This document shows, in pieces, positions 32,212 through 43,057 of a stretch of DNA of 64,000 bases (position 1 is its first letter; each line of letters begins with the position of its first letter). The notes beneath the pieces are model-generated. The model was not told where the DNA came from and searched no databases. It saw only the letters and a program-made list of their open reading frames with translations. Position numbers and translations under genes: made by a program. The DNA is from Quercus robur (taxonomy: Eukaryota; Streptophyta; Magnoliopsida; Fagales; Fagaceae), in the NCBI RefSeq assembly GCF_932294415.1, contig NC_065536.1:6827474-6891473 (forward strand), in the 5' to 3' direction.

Positions 32212-32454
32212 GCATTTTAGTAAAAATTATAATATATTTTAATTGATAAAGTGGAAGAGAGATGGGGGAGAAGAAAGAGAGAGAGAGTTGTATTAAAATA
32301 TATTATATTATTTTAGTGGGTAATATATATTATTTTAATGAGTAAAATAGGAAAATGAAAGTTGGGATGTTGGTTGTGTTGTAAAATGGTATGTTATAAT
32401 TAATAAAGTAGCTTTTTTAAGATGATAAAATGTAATAGGAAGGAACTTGACCAG
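32212..32454 (+). repeat. Dispersed AT-rich repeat, copy 1 (truncated MITE)
   Basis: From TTTAGTAAAAATTATAATAT onward, this closely matches 35722-35960. It lacks the left end of that MITE and abuts the broken 3' end of the pectinesterase pseudogene. Confidence 0.65.
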
Positions 32455-34113
32455 GCTTCGACTGTTTCACTAAGATTAGACAATTCTGAAATAAAGCAGC
32501 CACCTTGCCAACGATAAAATCGAGGGTACCCTCGATGATACAATTGTGGAAGAACTAAGATCCGGTATGAACATGGAGGGTATCTTGGAACCCACTAAAT
32601 CTGTAGTTTTAAAAGGCCATTTCAGGGGCACTAACCACAAGGGCTACAACTTGATGTTTGTCTGGTCCAGCCATATTTAATATCGTCAACTCCTCTCCAA
32701 TGAAGTTTGGCCCCTTCATGGCTGAACAACAATAGAAACAACAAAACAATTAAGTGTTCCAATCAACAAAAAAAAACAACAAGAAGTAAATAGCTGCACC
32801 AAGTAACAGAAATAAGTAACGTAATCAATCAAAGACCTAAAATCATATATCATTTGTGACAATAGTCATTTAGTTAATTTAATAATAATAAAAAATAAAG
32901 TGTTCCATTCACTTCAAAATAAACATTCTTATTCACAAAATACTTGTTTCAGAATATGCATTTAAATGGAATAGAAAGTAATTGTGCATTTATCAAAATT
33001 CACGAGCAAAGATAGCAATAAAGTATTGTTGAACTTACTGAACGTTGTCGTGTGCAAGGTAGATAACTCCTTTTCAATTCTATATAGCTCTCCCTGAATG
33101 ATGGTGGTTTGCCAGTTTTCACCAACAAACTGAAACTTGGGCAAACCAGGAATTACTACATGTTCGTTGTATACTTCATATAAAAAATGACTGTAGTTGT
33201 TATACCCAAGGGAGCATGTCTAATGGCCTCTCTAATGGTTTCAACAACCCCTGTGCCATCCTTAGCCACCACTATGTTTGGTGTGACTTCGCTCCTACTA
33301 AACTCGTTGGGAAATGAATGAATCAACCAAGCTTTGGTTGAGTCATGAACTTCATATCTTGTATTAAGGAAAGAAGAAGTGATGAAAAATGCAATAAATA
33401 GACCCCTATGTTCCTTCAATAATTTTATCTCATTCCTTCTGATAAAGAATTTAGAATCACTTTTAATCAACTCATTCATATAGTTTGACTGAAACAGCTC
33501 ACAGTTTACCAACGATTTTCCAATCATACCCAAATCTGCCCCAGCCACAGAGAAATTAGCCCCTAGAGATGCAATAGTTTCAACAAGCAGATGTACATTC
33601 ATACCCAAATCATCTTTGCAAGATTGAACATCCGATTTGACCTCTATGGACAAATTAGAAAGTTCAATATCTCTAAGACTCCTATTTACCTTTTTGGCCA
33701 TATTTGCTGTATTCTTTAGGGCAACGACAAAGAGTTTTTTCTCTAATGTTTATTGGCTTTGCCACCGTGCCAATAAACAACACATCGCACTTGGAGATGA
33801 AGTTCAGAAACTAAGGCTTGGCATAGATTTCTTCCACATAACAACTAGCATGCCAGTACTCGATGTCGGTAGTCACCACCGAAAGCTCAGTTGCCATTTT
33901 TGGCATATGTGAAAACCATAGAAAATAGAATGTACCAGCCAAGAGATAGAGACCAATTAGCCCGGTTAACATTTTCTGAATCTTGAACAAATCGATAAAA
34001 GCATGTGAATGGGTACTGGCTATTTTGAGAGAAGAGTAGCTAGAGTCTGGTATAGGGTTTGTAGCTAGAAAGCATGGGTGTGGCTCCAAGGCCACTGCAC
34101 CCACACTGGACAC
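32455..34113 (-). pseudogene. Pectinesterase (with N-terminal PMEI-like region) pseudogene, 3'-truncated
   Basis: Minus strand. The first part (34113-33811) encodes a short N-terminus with a membrane segment (GLIGLYLLAGTFYFLWF), as in plant type-I pectin methylesterases. 33760-33156 encodes a poorly conserved pro-region, then TPNIVVAKDGTG and EAIRHAP, matching the start of the pectinesterase fold. Next is FVGENWQTTIIQG, a donor near 33043 and an acceptor near 32723. The following exon has AGPDKHQVVAL, GFQDTLHVH and GTLDFIVG, equivalents of conserved family motifs. In-frame stops (after PEMAF and after HTGS) and the missing C-terminal active-site part show a dead gene. Normally the enzyme de-esterifies cell-wall pectin. 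Confidence 0.75.
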
Positions 34114-34479
34114 TCGATGACATGTCGATTTGCACTCGACACATCAATTAGCGTTCTTTTTTTTCTTTTTCTTTTTTTTCGTTTCTTGATTTGCGCTAAT
34201 TCGGGCCGATTAGTGCCAATTCTGGCCGAGTCGCGTTGATTACAGCCAAAATTAGCCGAGAAATTAGCCGAAATACATGTAAAATAAGAAAATAAAATAA
34301 AATAAAATCTTGAGTTGATTTCTTACTTAGTTATTAACTTATTATATATTTTTCAAATTATTTGTACGTTAAACAACTTAAGTTGAAATTAAGGAGTTAT
34401 TTGTAGTTATTATTGCTCTTAAATTGGTATATATTTACCATTATATGAAAATATATTTAATAATTTGTTAGTAAACGTA
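34114..34479. other. No gene seen
   Basis: AT-rich, with several GCCGA/CGATTAG-type short repeats (about 34200-34270). Confidence 0.5.
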
Positions 34480-34515
34480 TCCCGCCGCACCCGCACCCGC
34501 ACCCGCACCCGCACC
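34480..34515 (+). repeat. CACCCG hexamer microsatellite
   Basis: CCCGCC followed by about five CACCCG units, in otherwise AT-rich sequence. Confidence 0.8.
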
Positions 34516-34544
34516 TAAACCCAAATCCACACCCGTGCTTCATA

Positions 34545-34770
34545 GGTTTGTGGTAAGGGTAACGGTGGTGGGAGAGAAGAGTAGAGGTAGTTGCTAAAGT
34601 GTGGTATAGAGTTTGTAATAAGGGTAGTCAATGGTGGGAGAGAAGAGTAGAAGTAGTAGCTAAAGTCTGGTATAGGGTTTGTAATAAGGGTAGTGGGTGG
34701 TGGCAGAGAAGAGTAGAAGTAGTTGCTAAAGTCTAGTTTAGGGTTTGTAATAAGGGTAGTAGGAATAAGA
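34545..34770 (+). repeat. Minisatellite, about 66-bp unit, just over three copies
   Basis: The unit carries GAGAGAAGAGTAGAAGTAG, TTGCTAAAGTCTGGTATAG and GGTTTGTAATAAGGGTAGT. The same unit, diverged, occurs inside the N-terminal part of the neighbouring pectinesterase pseudogene (about 34020-34080). Its minus strand repeats the peptide TNPIPDFSYYFYSSL, so the array seems to have grown from that gene's coding sequence. Confidence 0.75.
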
Positions 34771-34789
34771 TGTGACATTTGCTTTATTG

Positions 34790-35584
34790 AAGGGACAAAA
34801 ATAAAAGGAAATGGAATATTTTCTTATTTTGCTTTAAAATATCTAGTTGTCTTAAACTCCAGCTCTAACAAATTTACGCATTTCCATTTCCATTTCTCTT
34901 TTTTTCTTTTTTATTGGTTTATAAAACAAGCTAAGCTGGGGAACCCAAGCTCTAGGATATTTTTTTTTTTCACACATTTAAGAGACATCTCAATCGTTAA
35001 AATTGAAGGCATTTTCTTATAAGTAAATTTAGCATGCAAATTAAATGATATTAACTTGGAAATTATGTCCCATCCAAAAAAAAAAAGTTGGAAATTGTGT
35101 ATGCAATAATATGTATTTTTTTAATTGAAAGAGAGTATATATTAAAGAGAAATGATATATCTTTAACTTACTAATTACCTTTTCAAAACAAATGTTATGT
35201 CTATAATAATTTCAAAACAAATTATAAGTGTAAGTTTTTTAATGATGGATTAAAAAAAAAAGTGATGTCATTGATGATCCAAATTAAAATCAATAACATC
35301 TTATAACATAAAAATTGTTGTAAAAATATTATAAACATAGCATTATTCATATATTAAATCACATATTAATTATAATCAGATTGAAACAATTTCACAAAGA
35401 CAATTTAGAGAGAATAATGCTAAAAAAAATAATTAGAGGTGGAATAAAATAATAGTTTTTAAGAAAAAATGTTACTACATTTGCATTCTGCATCATAGGG
35501 TGTTGGAATTTTTTTGTAAATATGATTCTACATCAACATCTAGTAAGATAAAATATGCATTTTATTCACATATGTATAACATAA
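34790..35584. other. No gene seen
   Basis: Very AT-rich, with T and A runs. No conserved frame or recognisable repeat ends. Confidence 0.5.
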
Positions 35585-35969
35585 GAGCATTCTCATTGGC
35601 AATTATAAATGGTATATGTAGGGAAAATTTAGCATAAAAGTACAAAAAGAGCCCAGCAGCCGGACTCGGAAAATCTTACAATTACAAATTTTTTTACAAT
35701 TGTGCTACTTGGCATTGTTGCACTTTAGTAAAAATTATAATATATTTTAATTGACAAAGTGGAAGAGAGATGGGGGAGAAGAAAGAGAGAGAGTTGTATT
35801 GAAATATATTATATTATTTTAGTGAGTAATATATATTATTTTAATGAGTAAAATAGGAAAATAAAAGTTGAGATGTTGGTTGTGTTATAAAATAGTATGG
35901 TATAATTAATAAAATAGCTTTTTGAGATGGTAAAATAGAATAGGATGAAAGTTGCTGATAGGAATGCTC
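35585..35969 (+). mobile_element. MITE-like element with short terminal inverted repeats
   Basis: Starts GAGCATTCTCATTGGCA and ends TGCTGATAGGAATGCTC, whose reverse complement is GAGCATTCCTATCAGCA, an imperfect 17-bp inverted pair. Size (about 385 bp), AT richness and a second truncated copy at 32212 fit a non-autonomous DNA transposon. The target duplication is unclear. Confidence 0.6.
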
Positions 35970-36195
35970 ATATTGTTCAGCTTAAAAAAAAAAAAAAGTA
36001 GTATAACATAACATATTGATTATTGAATTAATAATCGATTAATTTTTCAACTTAATTAATTAGCTCACATAATTATGTTGGCTTGCTTTTATTACAACCA
36101 ATTTTGTAATTTTAAGTTTGTAGTTTTAAGTTACAACCAATTTTATAACTAAACTTTGTCCATTAAAAAATTAGCTATTTTTGGACTCTACATAT

Positions 36196-37028
36196 TGTAA
36201 TGGACCCTATGCCTCCATCATTATTGTGGGGATAAAAGGCTTGGATAAGGATATTGGGCCATGGGCCACCGAGGATGCCAAAAAGCCCGAGGACAAACAA
36301 GTATTAGTAAAGACAAGTAGGTTATTGGGCCAAGGATGATGGCTAGTCACAACAAGTAGGTGATGTTGTTTGAGGAGCCAAACCTCATAGGGAAACAGAG
36401 TGGAAGCCTGAAATCCCACCAACCAACAAGTACTAGGCAGTGGACAACCATGCTTGAAAGGAGGATAAGCTTCGAAGAGAGGTGAGTCAACAAAGAATTG
36501 AGAAATATCTTAGAAGAAAGCTGCTACCACCACATTAAATGCTCTGCACTTAACCAACTGACCGCATTAATATGGAGGTGATGCCTAAACAGTGATTTCT
36601 AGCCTTACAGCTACCCACAAAGATTTCAAGAAGATTCTGATGGGACAAGTATCAAGAAGATTAGTTATTTGATCAACAAGTGGAAGCCTAAGATGAGAGA
36701 AGGTGAAAGAGTATAAAGGGAAAGGATTCCATTACAAGGAAGGCAATTAGAAAAAAGGAAAGGAACCACTTTGTAATCAAGAACTGGAATATTTGTATAA
36801 GTCTGAGAGATATATATAAGAACATACCATCCTTGGACTTGACTGAAGAGTGTTTTTCTTTTCAACTTGCTCTTCTCATTCATTCCAACACTAAACTAAC
36901 CCATTGTGATTCACATTTGACTTGTTAAACGTTCAGTATTAAACCCATTCTCTAACAAATTTATTGTTGTTGGCTTGTTAGGCCATTGTCCAAATCTTTT
37001 GGGTTGTGGATCAATTTGTGTCCTTACA
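36196..37028 (+). mobile_element. Probable solo LTR
   Basis: Starts TGTAATGGA and ends TCCTTACA, so the ends form a near-perfect TG...CA inverted pair. A TATATATAAG box at about 36808 and a downstream R/U5-like part fit an LTR. No internal domain lies next to it. Flanks CATAT/ATTAT are not an exact duplication. Confidence 0.5.
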
Positions 37029-37817
37029 ATTATTTTGAAAAATATTTATTATACTCACGTGCCACTTTTGCACAAAAATTTTCACAATCATGACTTTAAG
37101 TAAATATTTTAGTTTAAAAAAAATGTGTGTAAGAGACATTTTCCTATTATTTATAAAGCCTTTTTCCGTAATATTAAGCATCATAGTTCAAGCATGTTCA
37201 AAATTTCTTGTATTTGGATAGAATCCTATATATTTTACTCTGTGACTTGTTAAAACAACACTACTGATAGTGGTTAGAGGTGGCTAGGATAGGTTGAGAG
37301 CTTAGGTAGAAAATACAATCATCAGTTTATTTTATTTAGTCTCTTGTTTAGGCTTCATTTCCACAGTTCTATTCTTCTTTGCACAGTATAATCAGGTGAA
37401 ATTACTGAGAGAAGGAAAGGCAAAGCTACAAAGAAAGAGTGTTTGTGAGATCCCAGACCAGTGGGGAAGATGAAAATATTGAGAGTGTTGACAATAAAAA
37501 GATGTTGTGGCCGTTTTTCTGGTAAGTCATTGGAGGATTCTTGAATGGATCGAGTTTGATAATTAAGGATTTAGGAAAGTGAGGAGGTCATTAAAAGGGG
37601 GGATCGACTAAATGTTGAAGGAATTTGATGCTCGTGTGGCATTAGTTATTAACACAATGGATTTAAGAAAATCTTACTACTCTGTTTCCAAAAATATATA
37701 TATATATATCTTACTACTCTCTCTGTCTAGTTGTTGCATGCATATCTCACTTGTTTAGCTATAATTTGCTTATTTTTATGATGAATAGTCGAATATGCAT
37801 CATTTATTTAACTATTA
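37029..37817. other. No supported gene; one possible first exon
   Basis: A short ATG frame at 37470-37520 (MKILRVLTIKRCCGRFSG) ends at a good donor (TCTG|GTAAGT), but no partner exon was recognised. The rest is AT-rich. Confidence 0.35.
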
Positions 37818-38620
37818 TCAATATATATATATAAAACCGAAGCTTTTAAAGCTCCCATAATTTTCCACATCAGCACAATATTTAAAAAAAAAAAAAAAAA
37901 AAAAAAAACCCATAAACCCAAAAAAATAAATATAAATTCTAAAACCAAAAATAAAAACATAAGCGCAAAATACTTTTCTAAAACCCTATAAACTGCTCTG
38001 CCATTCCCCCACACGCAACCTTTTCCTTCCTCTGCCTTCTCCTTCCTCCAACATGCAGACTGCCGTTCCCCCACACGCAAAACACAGCTCAACGGCTCCA
38101 CCTTCAGTCCAAAACGCAGGCCACCATCAGCCCTTCTCTCCCACAACTCAACGGTTCCACCTTCTCCGGCACCACCCTTCTCTAGCTCTACATTTGTCAG
38201 TGCTACCCATCTCTCACCCTCAGTTCTTCTCTCCCACAACACTGTCGACACTTGGGTTTCTACCACCAGGTTTGTTGTTGGGTTCTACCCCTATCGAATT
38301 TTTATTTTTATTTTTCGTATCTAATTTGAGTTTGGGGTGAGTTTGTAGAGAAAATCTAATTTGAGTTTGGGGTGAGTTTGTAGAGAAATTCGAGTTTGGT
38401 TTTGAGAATATATGCTTATACACGACTGTATTTTGGTTGAAATCAAAGAAGCCCCAACACCCCGAGGCAGAACAACCCCACTTGAGGGTGTGGCTGAAGA
38501 GAATAGAATCCCAACCCTTCACCCTCGAAGTGTTTGACAAAATTCCTGAGCCAAACTGAAAAAAGGGCTTTGGCTTGGAGGCATGACGCTTCCTTTCCTC
38601 TTTCTCTTTTGTCTTAATTT

Positions 38621-38652
<32 letters not shown>

Positions 38653-40183
38653 GTAGAGCTTCCACGTCTTCTTCTTCTTCCTCTGGATTGGATTTCTGGT
38701 ATTGGTCTTCACTACTCATTTGATCTATAGAGTTGATTTTGCTTTTGATTCTGTTTGATCTGTATGTATATTTGTGTTCTGTTTGTGTGTATATGTGTAC
38801 ATAATATGTATGTATTTAAGCTTCGCTGAAATTAATGCTACATGTTTCATATTATTCTGTCGGTTTTGTATTCTGTGACTAGGTTTCTGTGTTTGTGTGG
38901 TTGGCTTCAATGTTTTGCTTAATGAAATGATTTCATTGATTTGGGACATGAAATTTTCTGAACTCTGTTTTTAGTTTTTAATTACCTTGATTTAAAGCTT
39001 TGAGAACTTCTTATTTGTTCACTTGATTGTGGTTTACTTTTATGCCAAAATGAGTTGTTCTTAGAAAAGATGTATTTTCTTTTGGGGAAAACAGAGATTC
39101 TAATGTAAAGTTCACATTGTTTGTAAATCACTGTAAGCTGAAATATGTTTTGTGAAAGTCCCCTATTTTGGATTGGTAAAAATTAGATGTGAAGAATAAA
39201 GGGGTTTTTGCTGAATTCGTTTATTTTTGTTTGTGTTGTTAGGAAGTGGAAGGATATTGTGGATGAATCAACCTAGGGAACACACATCCTCTACTTTAAT
39301 GGGTAACACTGATTGTACTATTTGGAATGAATTTAATTTCAGTTTCTCTTTTGAGTAAGTAACTGAGTGCAAATTGCATTATAGAAAGTAAGTTAATATT
39401 GGTAATTGTTGTTGTTGCCAGCTGATGGAGACTCACCTCAGCAGAAAGTTACTCAAAATGGTTATAAGTTGCTATAAGTTGATTTTTTTTGGGTTATCTT
39501 TGAATTACAGCAGGTTCTGTTAGTGAGAATTTGTATTGCAACTCCCAACTAAAACTGTGAGTTATAATTTTGTTAATAGAGAACTATAAGCGTTTAGAAT
39601 TTTGGTTAAGAGTAATGATTTTTACTGATAAGTTCTTTGGAATTTTGGTTTTCTTTTTAAAATTTTCTTATTGAATAGATGTAAGCCTCAAAAGTTTGAT
39701 TCCCTTGCTCTTTCTTATTTCACTTTTATGCTATTGGTTAAATGATTTGTTAAGCTTTCTTTAATTTATAACCTCTCTCTTTTAGTTTATTTGATTGCAA
39801 CTCAGAAAATGAAGAGATATGAAGAGTATGTTGGGAGAGGAGCGTTGAAGAAGAAGAATGAAGAAAAATTGAGAGAGGGAAGGGAAAATGCAAGAAGCAT
39901 AACAGAAAGTCAAAAACATAAAATTTAGTGCTATATACAAAGACAAAAGAACACCTCAATCAGAATGAGAAAGGGTTTGTTCCTTATTTCACTTATTTTT
40001 TTATTCATTTAGTATTTTGGATTTTCAAATTTAAATTTTGCATGTTTTTTTTTTTCCTTTATGATTTAATTTTGGAATTTCGTACTTTCAAATATTTATT
40101 TAACTAGCTTTTTCTTTTAATGTGAGGTTGATTAATTAAATATGTATTTAACTATCCCGTGCATCGCACGGGTTAGCGACTAG
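37818..40183 (+). mobile_element. Non-autonomous Helitron
   Basis: Begins TCAATATATATA..AAAACCGAAG after an A (37817). Ends with a 7-bp-stem hairpin (CCCGTGC-ATC-GCACGGG, 40156-40172), a 7-base spacer and CTAG (40180-40183), followed by T. A 5' TC, 3' hairpin plus CTRR and insertion between A and T are the Helitron hallmarks. At 2,366 bp it is too short for RepHel, and no helicase or Rep motif was seen. It contains a C/T-rich leader-like part (38000-38250), A25 (about 37885) and T29 (about 38624) runs. Confidence 0.8.
40156..40183 (+). terminator. Helitron 3' hairpin and CTAG end
   Basis: Seven-base-pair stem, 3-base loop, then TTAGCGA and CTAG. In Helitrons this acts as the rolling-circle termination signal. 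Confidence 0.75.
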
Positions 40184-40488
40184 TTTTATTTAAATAAAAT
40201 GTCCAACCAACAACCACCTCAACACTCTTAGTCCTAATACCTGACCAAATACATTCTTTGGATGATAATGATTCTTGTCTTAAAACTTTCAAAAAAAAAA
40301 AATTTGAAGGAAATTTTAACCGAAACTTTTATATTGAGTTGGGCGTGAGAAAGTCCTCAATATCAAATATCAAGGCCATAACCAATCTATCAAATTCCAC
40401 TACTCAATGGGCCGCTGATTTTGTAGCCCAACAATAAGAGGCAATAGCCGCAAGAGCAAAAGTATATAATATATATACATACACATAA

Positions 40489-40537
<49 letters not shown>

Positions 40538-41486
40538 ACATTCGCAAGCAAGCACCATAGATAGGTCAACACTGTTTATGAGAAAGAGATAAAGAGAGTC
40601 TCAAACAATCAATGTTGTCATCTACTATCAAACCAAGTTGTAGGAGAAAGTATATGATGTTTCAGGAACTCCACGTCAGCAACTAGTTGGTGTTTCTAAG
40701 CTCAATAAAAAATTGACACCTGTCTAAAAATAACATATCAACACACCTTACCTTATACACCTGAAAAGACAAATATGCCCCTGAAAAATTTCAAACCCCC
40801 GCCTAAACACCATCTTTCCCTAGCAAAATCAAAACTCTTTCTCCTTTTCTGCTCTCTCTCACCAAACCACTATCTGCTCTCTTTCTTTCTCTCAAGTCCA
40901 AAGCTCCACAGCCACTGCTTAGCATCACCGTCGGAAAAATTTTCAAACACTCGCCCTCTCTTGCTTTTCCCCTTTTTGCAAAATCAAAATTTTCATCTCT
41001 TTCTCCCTTCGTTTCTCTCTACACCACCACAGCACACCAGCACCTCCATGGCTCCATCTTTTCTCTCTCAACTCCAAACCTTAACAGCCGTTGCCTAGCA
41101 TCGCCGCCGGAGATAGAGATACACTGCCGATCCTCACCAGTTCTGACGAGACCGACCTTTGTCTCGTCGGAAAATGCCTAAAACTGTCTCCTTCTCGGTG
41201 TTTCCAACCACTAACACCGGAAGTTTTCTCACCACTTCTAACACCAGACGTTGTATGAAGGTTTTATTCTTCTCTTTTTGAATTTATTTTCTGAAATTTT
41301 ATGTTTACATGTGTCTTGTTTTGTTTTGTTTTTTATTTATGTTTTATAAATTGACATATACATTCATATCTAGAAAGGAAACTTCTACTGTTTGATAAAA
41401 TGCTTCAGTGAGAATATTGATTAGATGATGCATTTATATATTATAGCACAATTACTAGTACTATTTGGAGTTGAAGCACTTGCGGG
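40184..41486. other. No supported gene
   Basis: Contains an AT dinucleotide run (about 40494-40533) and a C/T-rich, leader-like stretch (40775-41260) whose ORF is low in complexity and is probably not translated. Confidence 0.45.

Positions 41487-41541
<55 letters not shown>
41487..41541 (+). repeat. A55 homopolymer
   Basis: Fifty-five adenines directly before the unidentified ORF. It may be an expanded run or the tail of an old retroposed sequence; no target duplication was recognised. Confidence 0.8.
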
Positions 41542-41543
<2 letters not shown>

Positions 41544-41582
41544 CAAAGAATGGTGATTAGATGACGCATAGGAATCGAAATA

Positions 41583-42366
41583 GCCAAAGTCTAATACTTT
41601 CTCAAGTTGTAGACCCATCACTCTCATCTTCACCGTCCTTGCTTATTTTTTCAACAATATTAACCCTTTTCATCATCTTCTCTTCCTATCACTTCATGCT
41701 CCTCTTGAATCCGCAATACAAGTATTGAATGAGAATCATACACTAGCAAGCTCACCAACTCCACCACCGCCACTTCCTCCACCATTCGCATTGGTGAACG
41801 ATTTTTGCAATAAGAGCAGCCATCCGGAGCCTAGGGTCTGCCTTGCTACACTCATGTACACTACTGACTTGACCCAACCCGTCAGAATCATTGTCGACCA
41901 GACTTACAAATGGTCACTAACCTCGGGCTTCAAATTCAAACAATACTTGGCTGTCCAACCTAGCAATTGGAGTGTTAATCTTCTTATGTGTGTGAAAGTT
42001 TCTGACATCATTGTCAATTATTGGGAAGATGGGTTCATTGGGTTGGATGAGTTTAACCATAAGTACGTAGCCTACGGAACCATGAACCACTTCTGGACCC
42101 AAATTCTATATCAGGTCCTTGACTGTACTGACGAACTTGATTTCTTTACTTCTGAGGAAGAGAAGATAACACAAGGGTATAAACTCGTGAAGGAATTCGT
42201 GGACTCCATTTGCAATGAGTTAAGTAATCTACTCCATCTGGGAAGTTCTCTTACGGACAGTGTCTGGGTTTCATGGATGAAACTTACGGAGTTGAAGCCA
42301 ACGCCTTTGGTGGTGGCTATGTATAAGACGGATCCAAAGCGTTTTCGCAAGATGGTGTTGCCCTAG
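41583..42366 (+). CDS. Unidentified ORF, no ATG near its start (possible exon or gene fragment)
   Basis: An open frame of about 260 codons. There is no ATG in the first part; the first is near 41854, so the true start may lie in an upstream exon or be lost. The product has a hydrophobic N-terminal stretch (ITLIFTVLAYFF), a proline run (TPPPPLPPP), then a mixed region with WSLTSGFKF, NYWEDGFIGLDEFNHKY and an acidic FFTSEEEK. Codon composition looks like real protein rather than chance. I do not recognise a family. It lies between an A55 run and the left LTR of element J. Confidence 0.4.
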
Positions 42367-42484
42367 TCCTTCAAGCCTGGGCCAACCATATATATATATA
42401 TATATATATATGAGATTTTAAATGAGAGTTAGAGTGGAAGAGACAAACTTAGAACCTTCTGTTTTGATACCATAAAGAGAAAAT

Positions 42485-42978
42485 TGACGGGATTGACGAA
42501 ATCAACTACAGACGAACCTAGCTAATATCACAGATGAGATCATCCTCACGGATGAACCGAACAAATGCCTCCATCACTAACGAAGGTATCAGGACCATTC
42601 AATACCGCCAGTAACACCTTGGACGGTTACAACAACAGCTACGCAAATCATTGAAAACACATTAAAACCCCATCATTAAGCAGAAGGCATTACCAAGAAA
42701 CGCATTAACGTCCCATTATTAACCACAACGGTCAGAATCCAAGACAACATGTATATAAGGCTCTCACATCACCAACAGGAGGTACATACACACTCTAAAA
42801 AACACTCGTTATTATCTTGCTAGCCTGTTTTATTTTACAAAGTGTTTTCCTATTCTAACTTTGGCATTGGAGACGTTGTGGCAGGCACCACACCGATGAC
42901 CATCTTTGAGGATACATTCACGCAGACCGAAGGTTGGTTCCATCTGCCCATTTCGACTCACAAACTCACACTTCATTA
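42485..42978 (+). repeat. 5' LTR of element J
   Basis: 494 bp, starts TGACGGGATTGA, ends ..CATTA where the 3' copy has ..CATCA, so the terminal CA has decayed to TA. A TATATAAGG box lies near 42752. The next bases, GTTTGGCATCGTCTGTGGGG (42979-42998), hold the primer-site region typical of plant gypsy elements. Confidence 0.85.
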
Positions 42979-43057
42979 GTTTGGCATCGTCTGTGGGGAA
43001 GACTTTTTTAGATTCATATTATTTGAAAACGTAGTTTCCATCAACTCCTACATTCAA

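Noticed and set aside
37808..38540. ORFs on both strands within the Helitron
   Set aside because: Both strands open over the same C/T-rich tract; no recognisable protein. Possible captured exon pieces are noted as a finding instead.
40775..41098. 107-codon ORF rich in Leu, Ser, Pro and His
   Set aside because: Composition is that of a C/T-rich untranslated leader. No domain, and the frame is explained by base composition.
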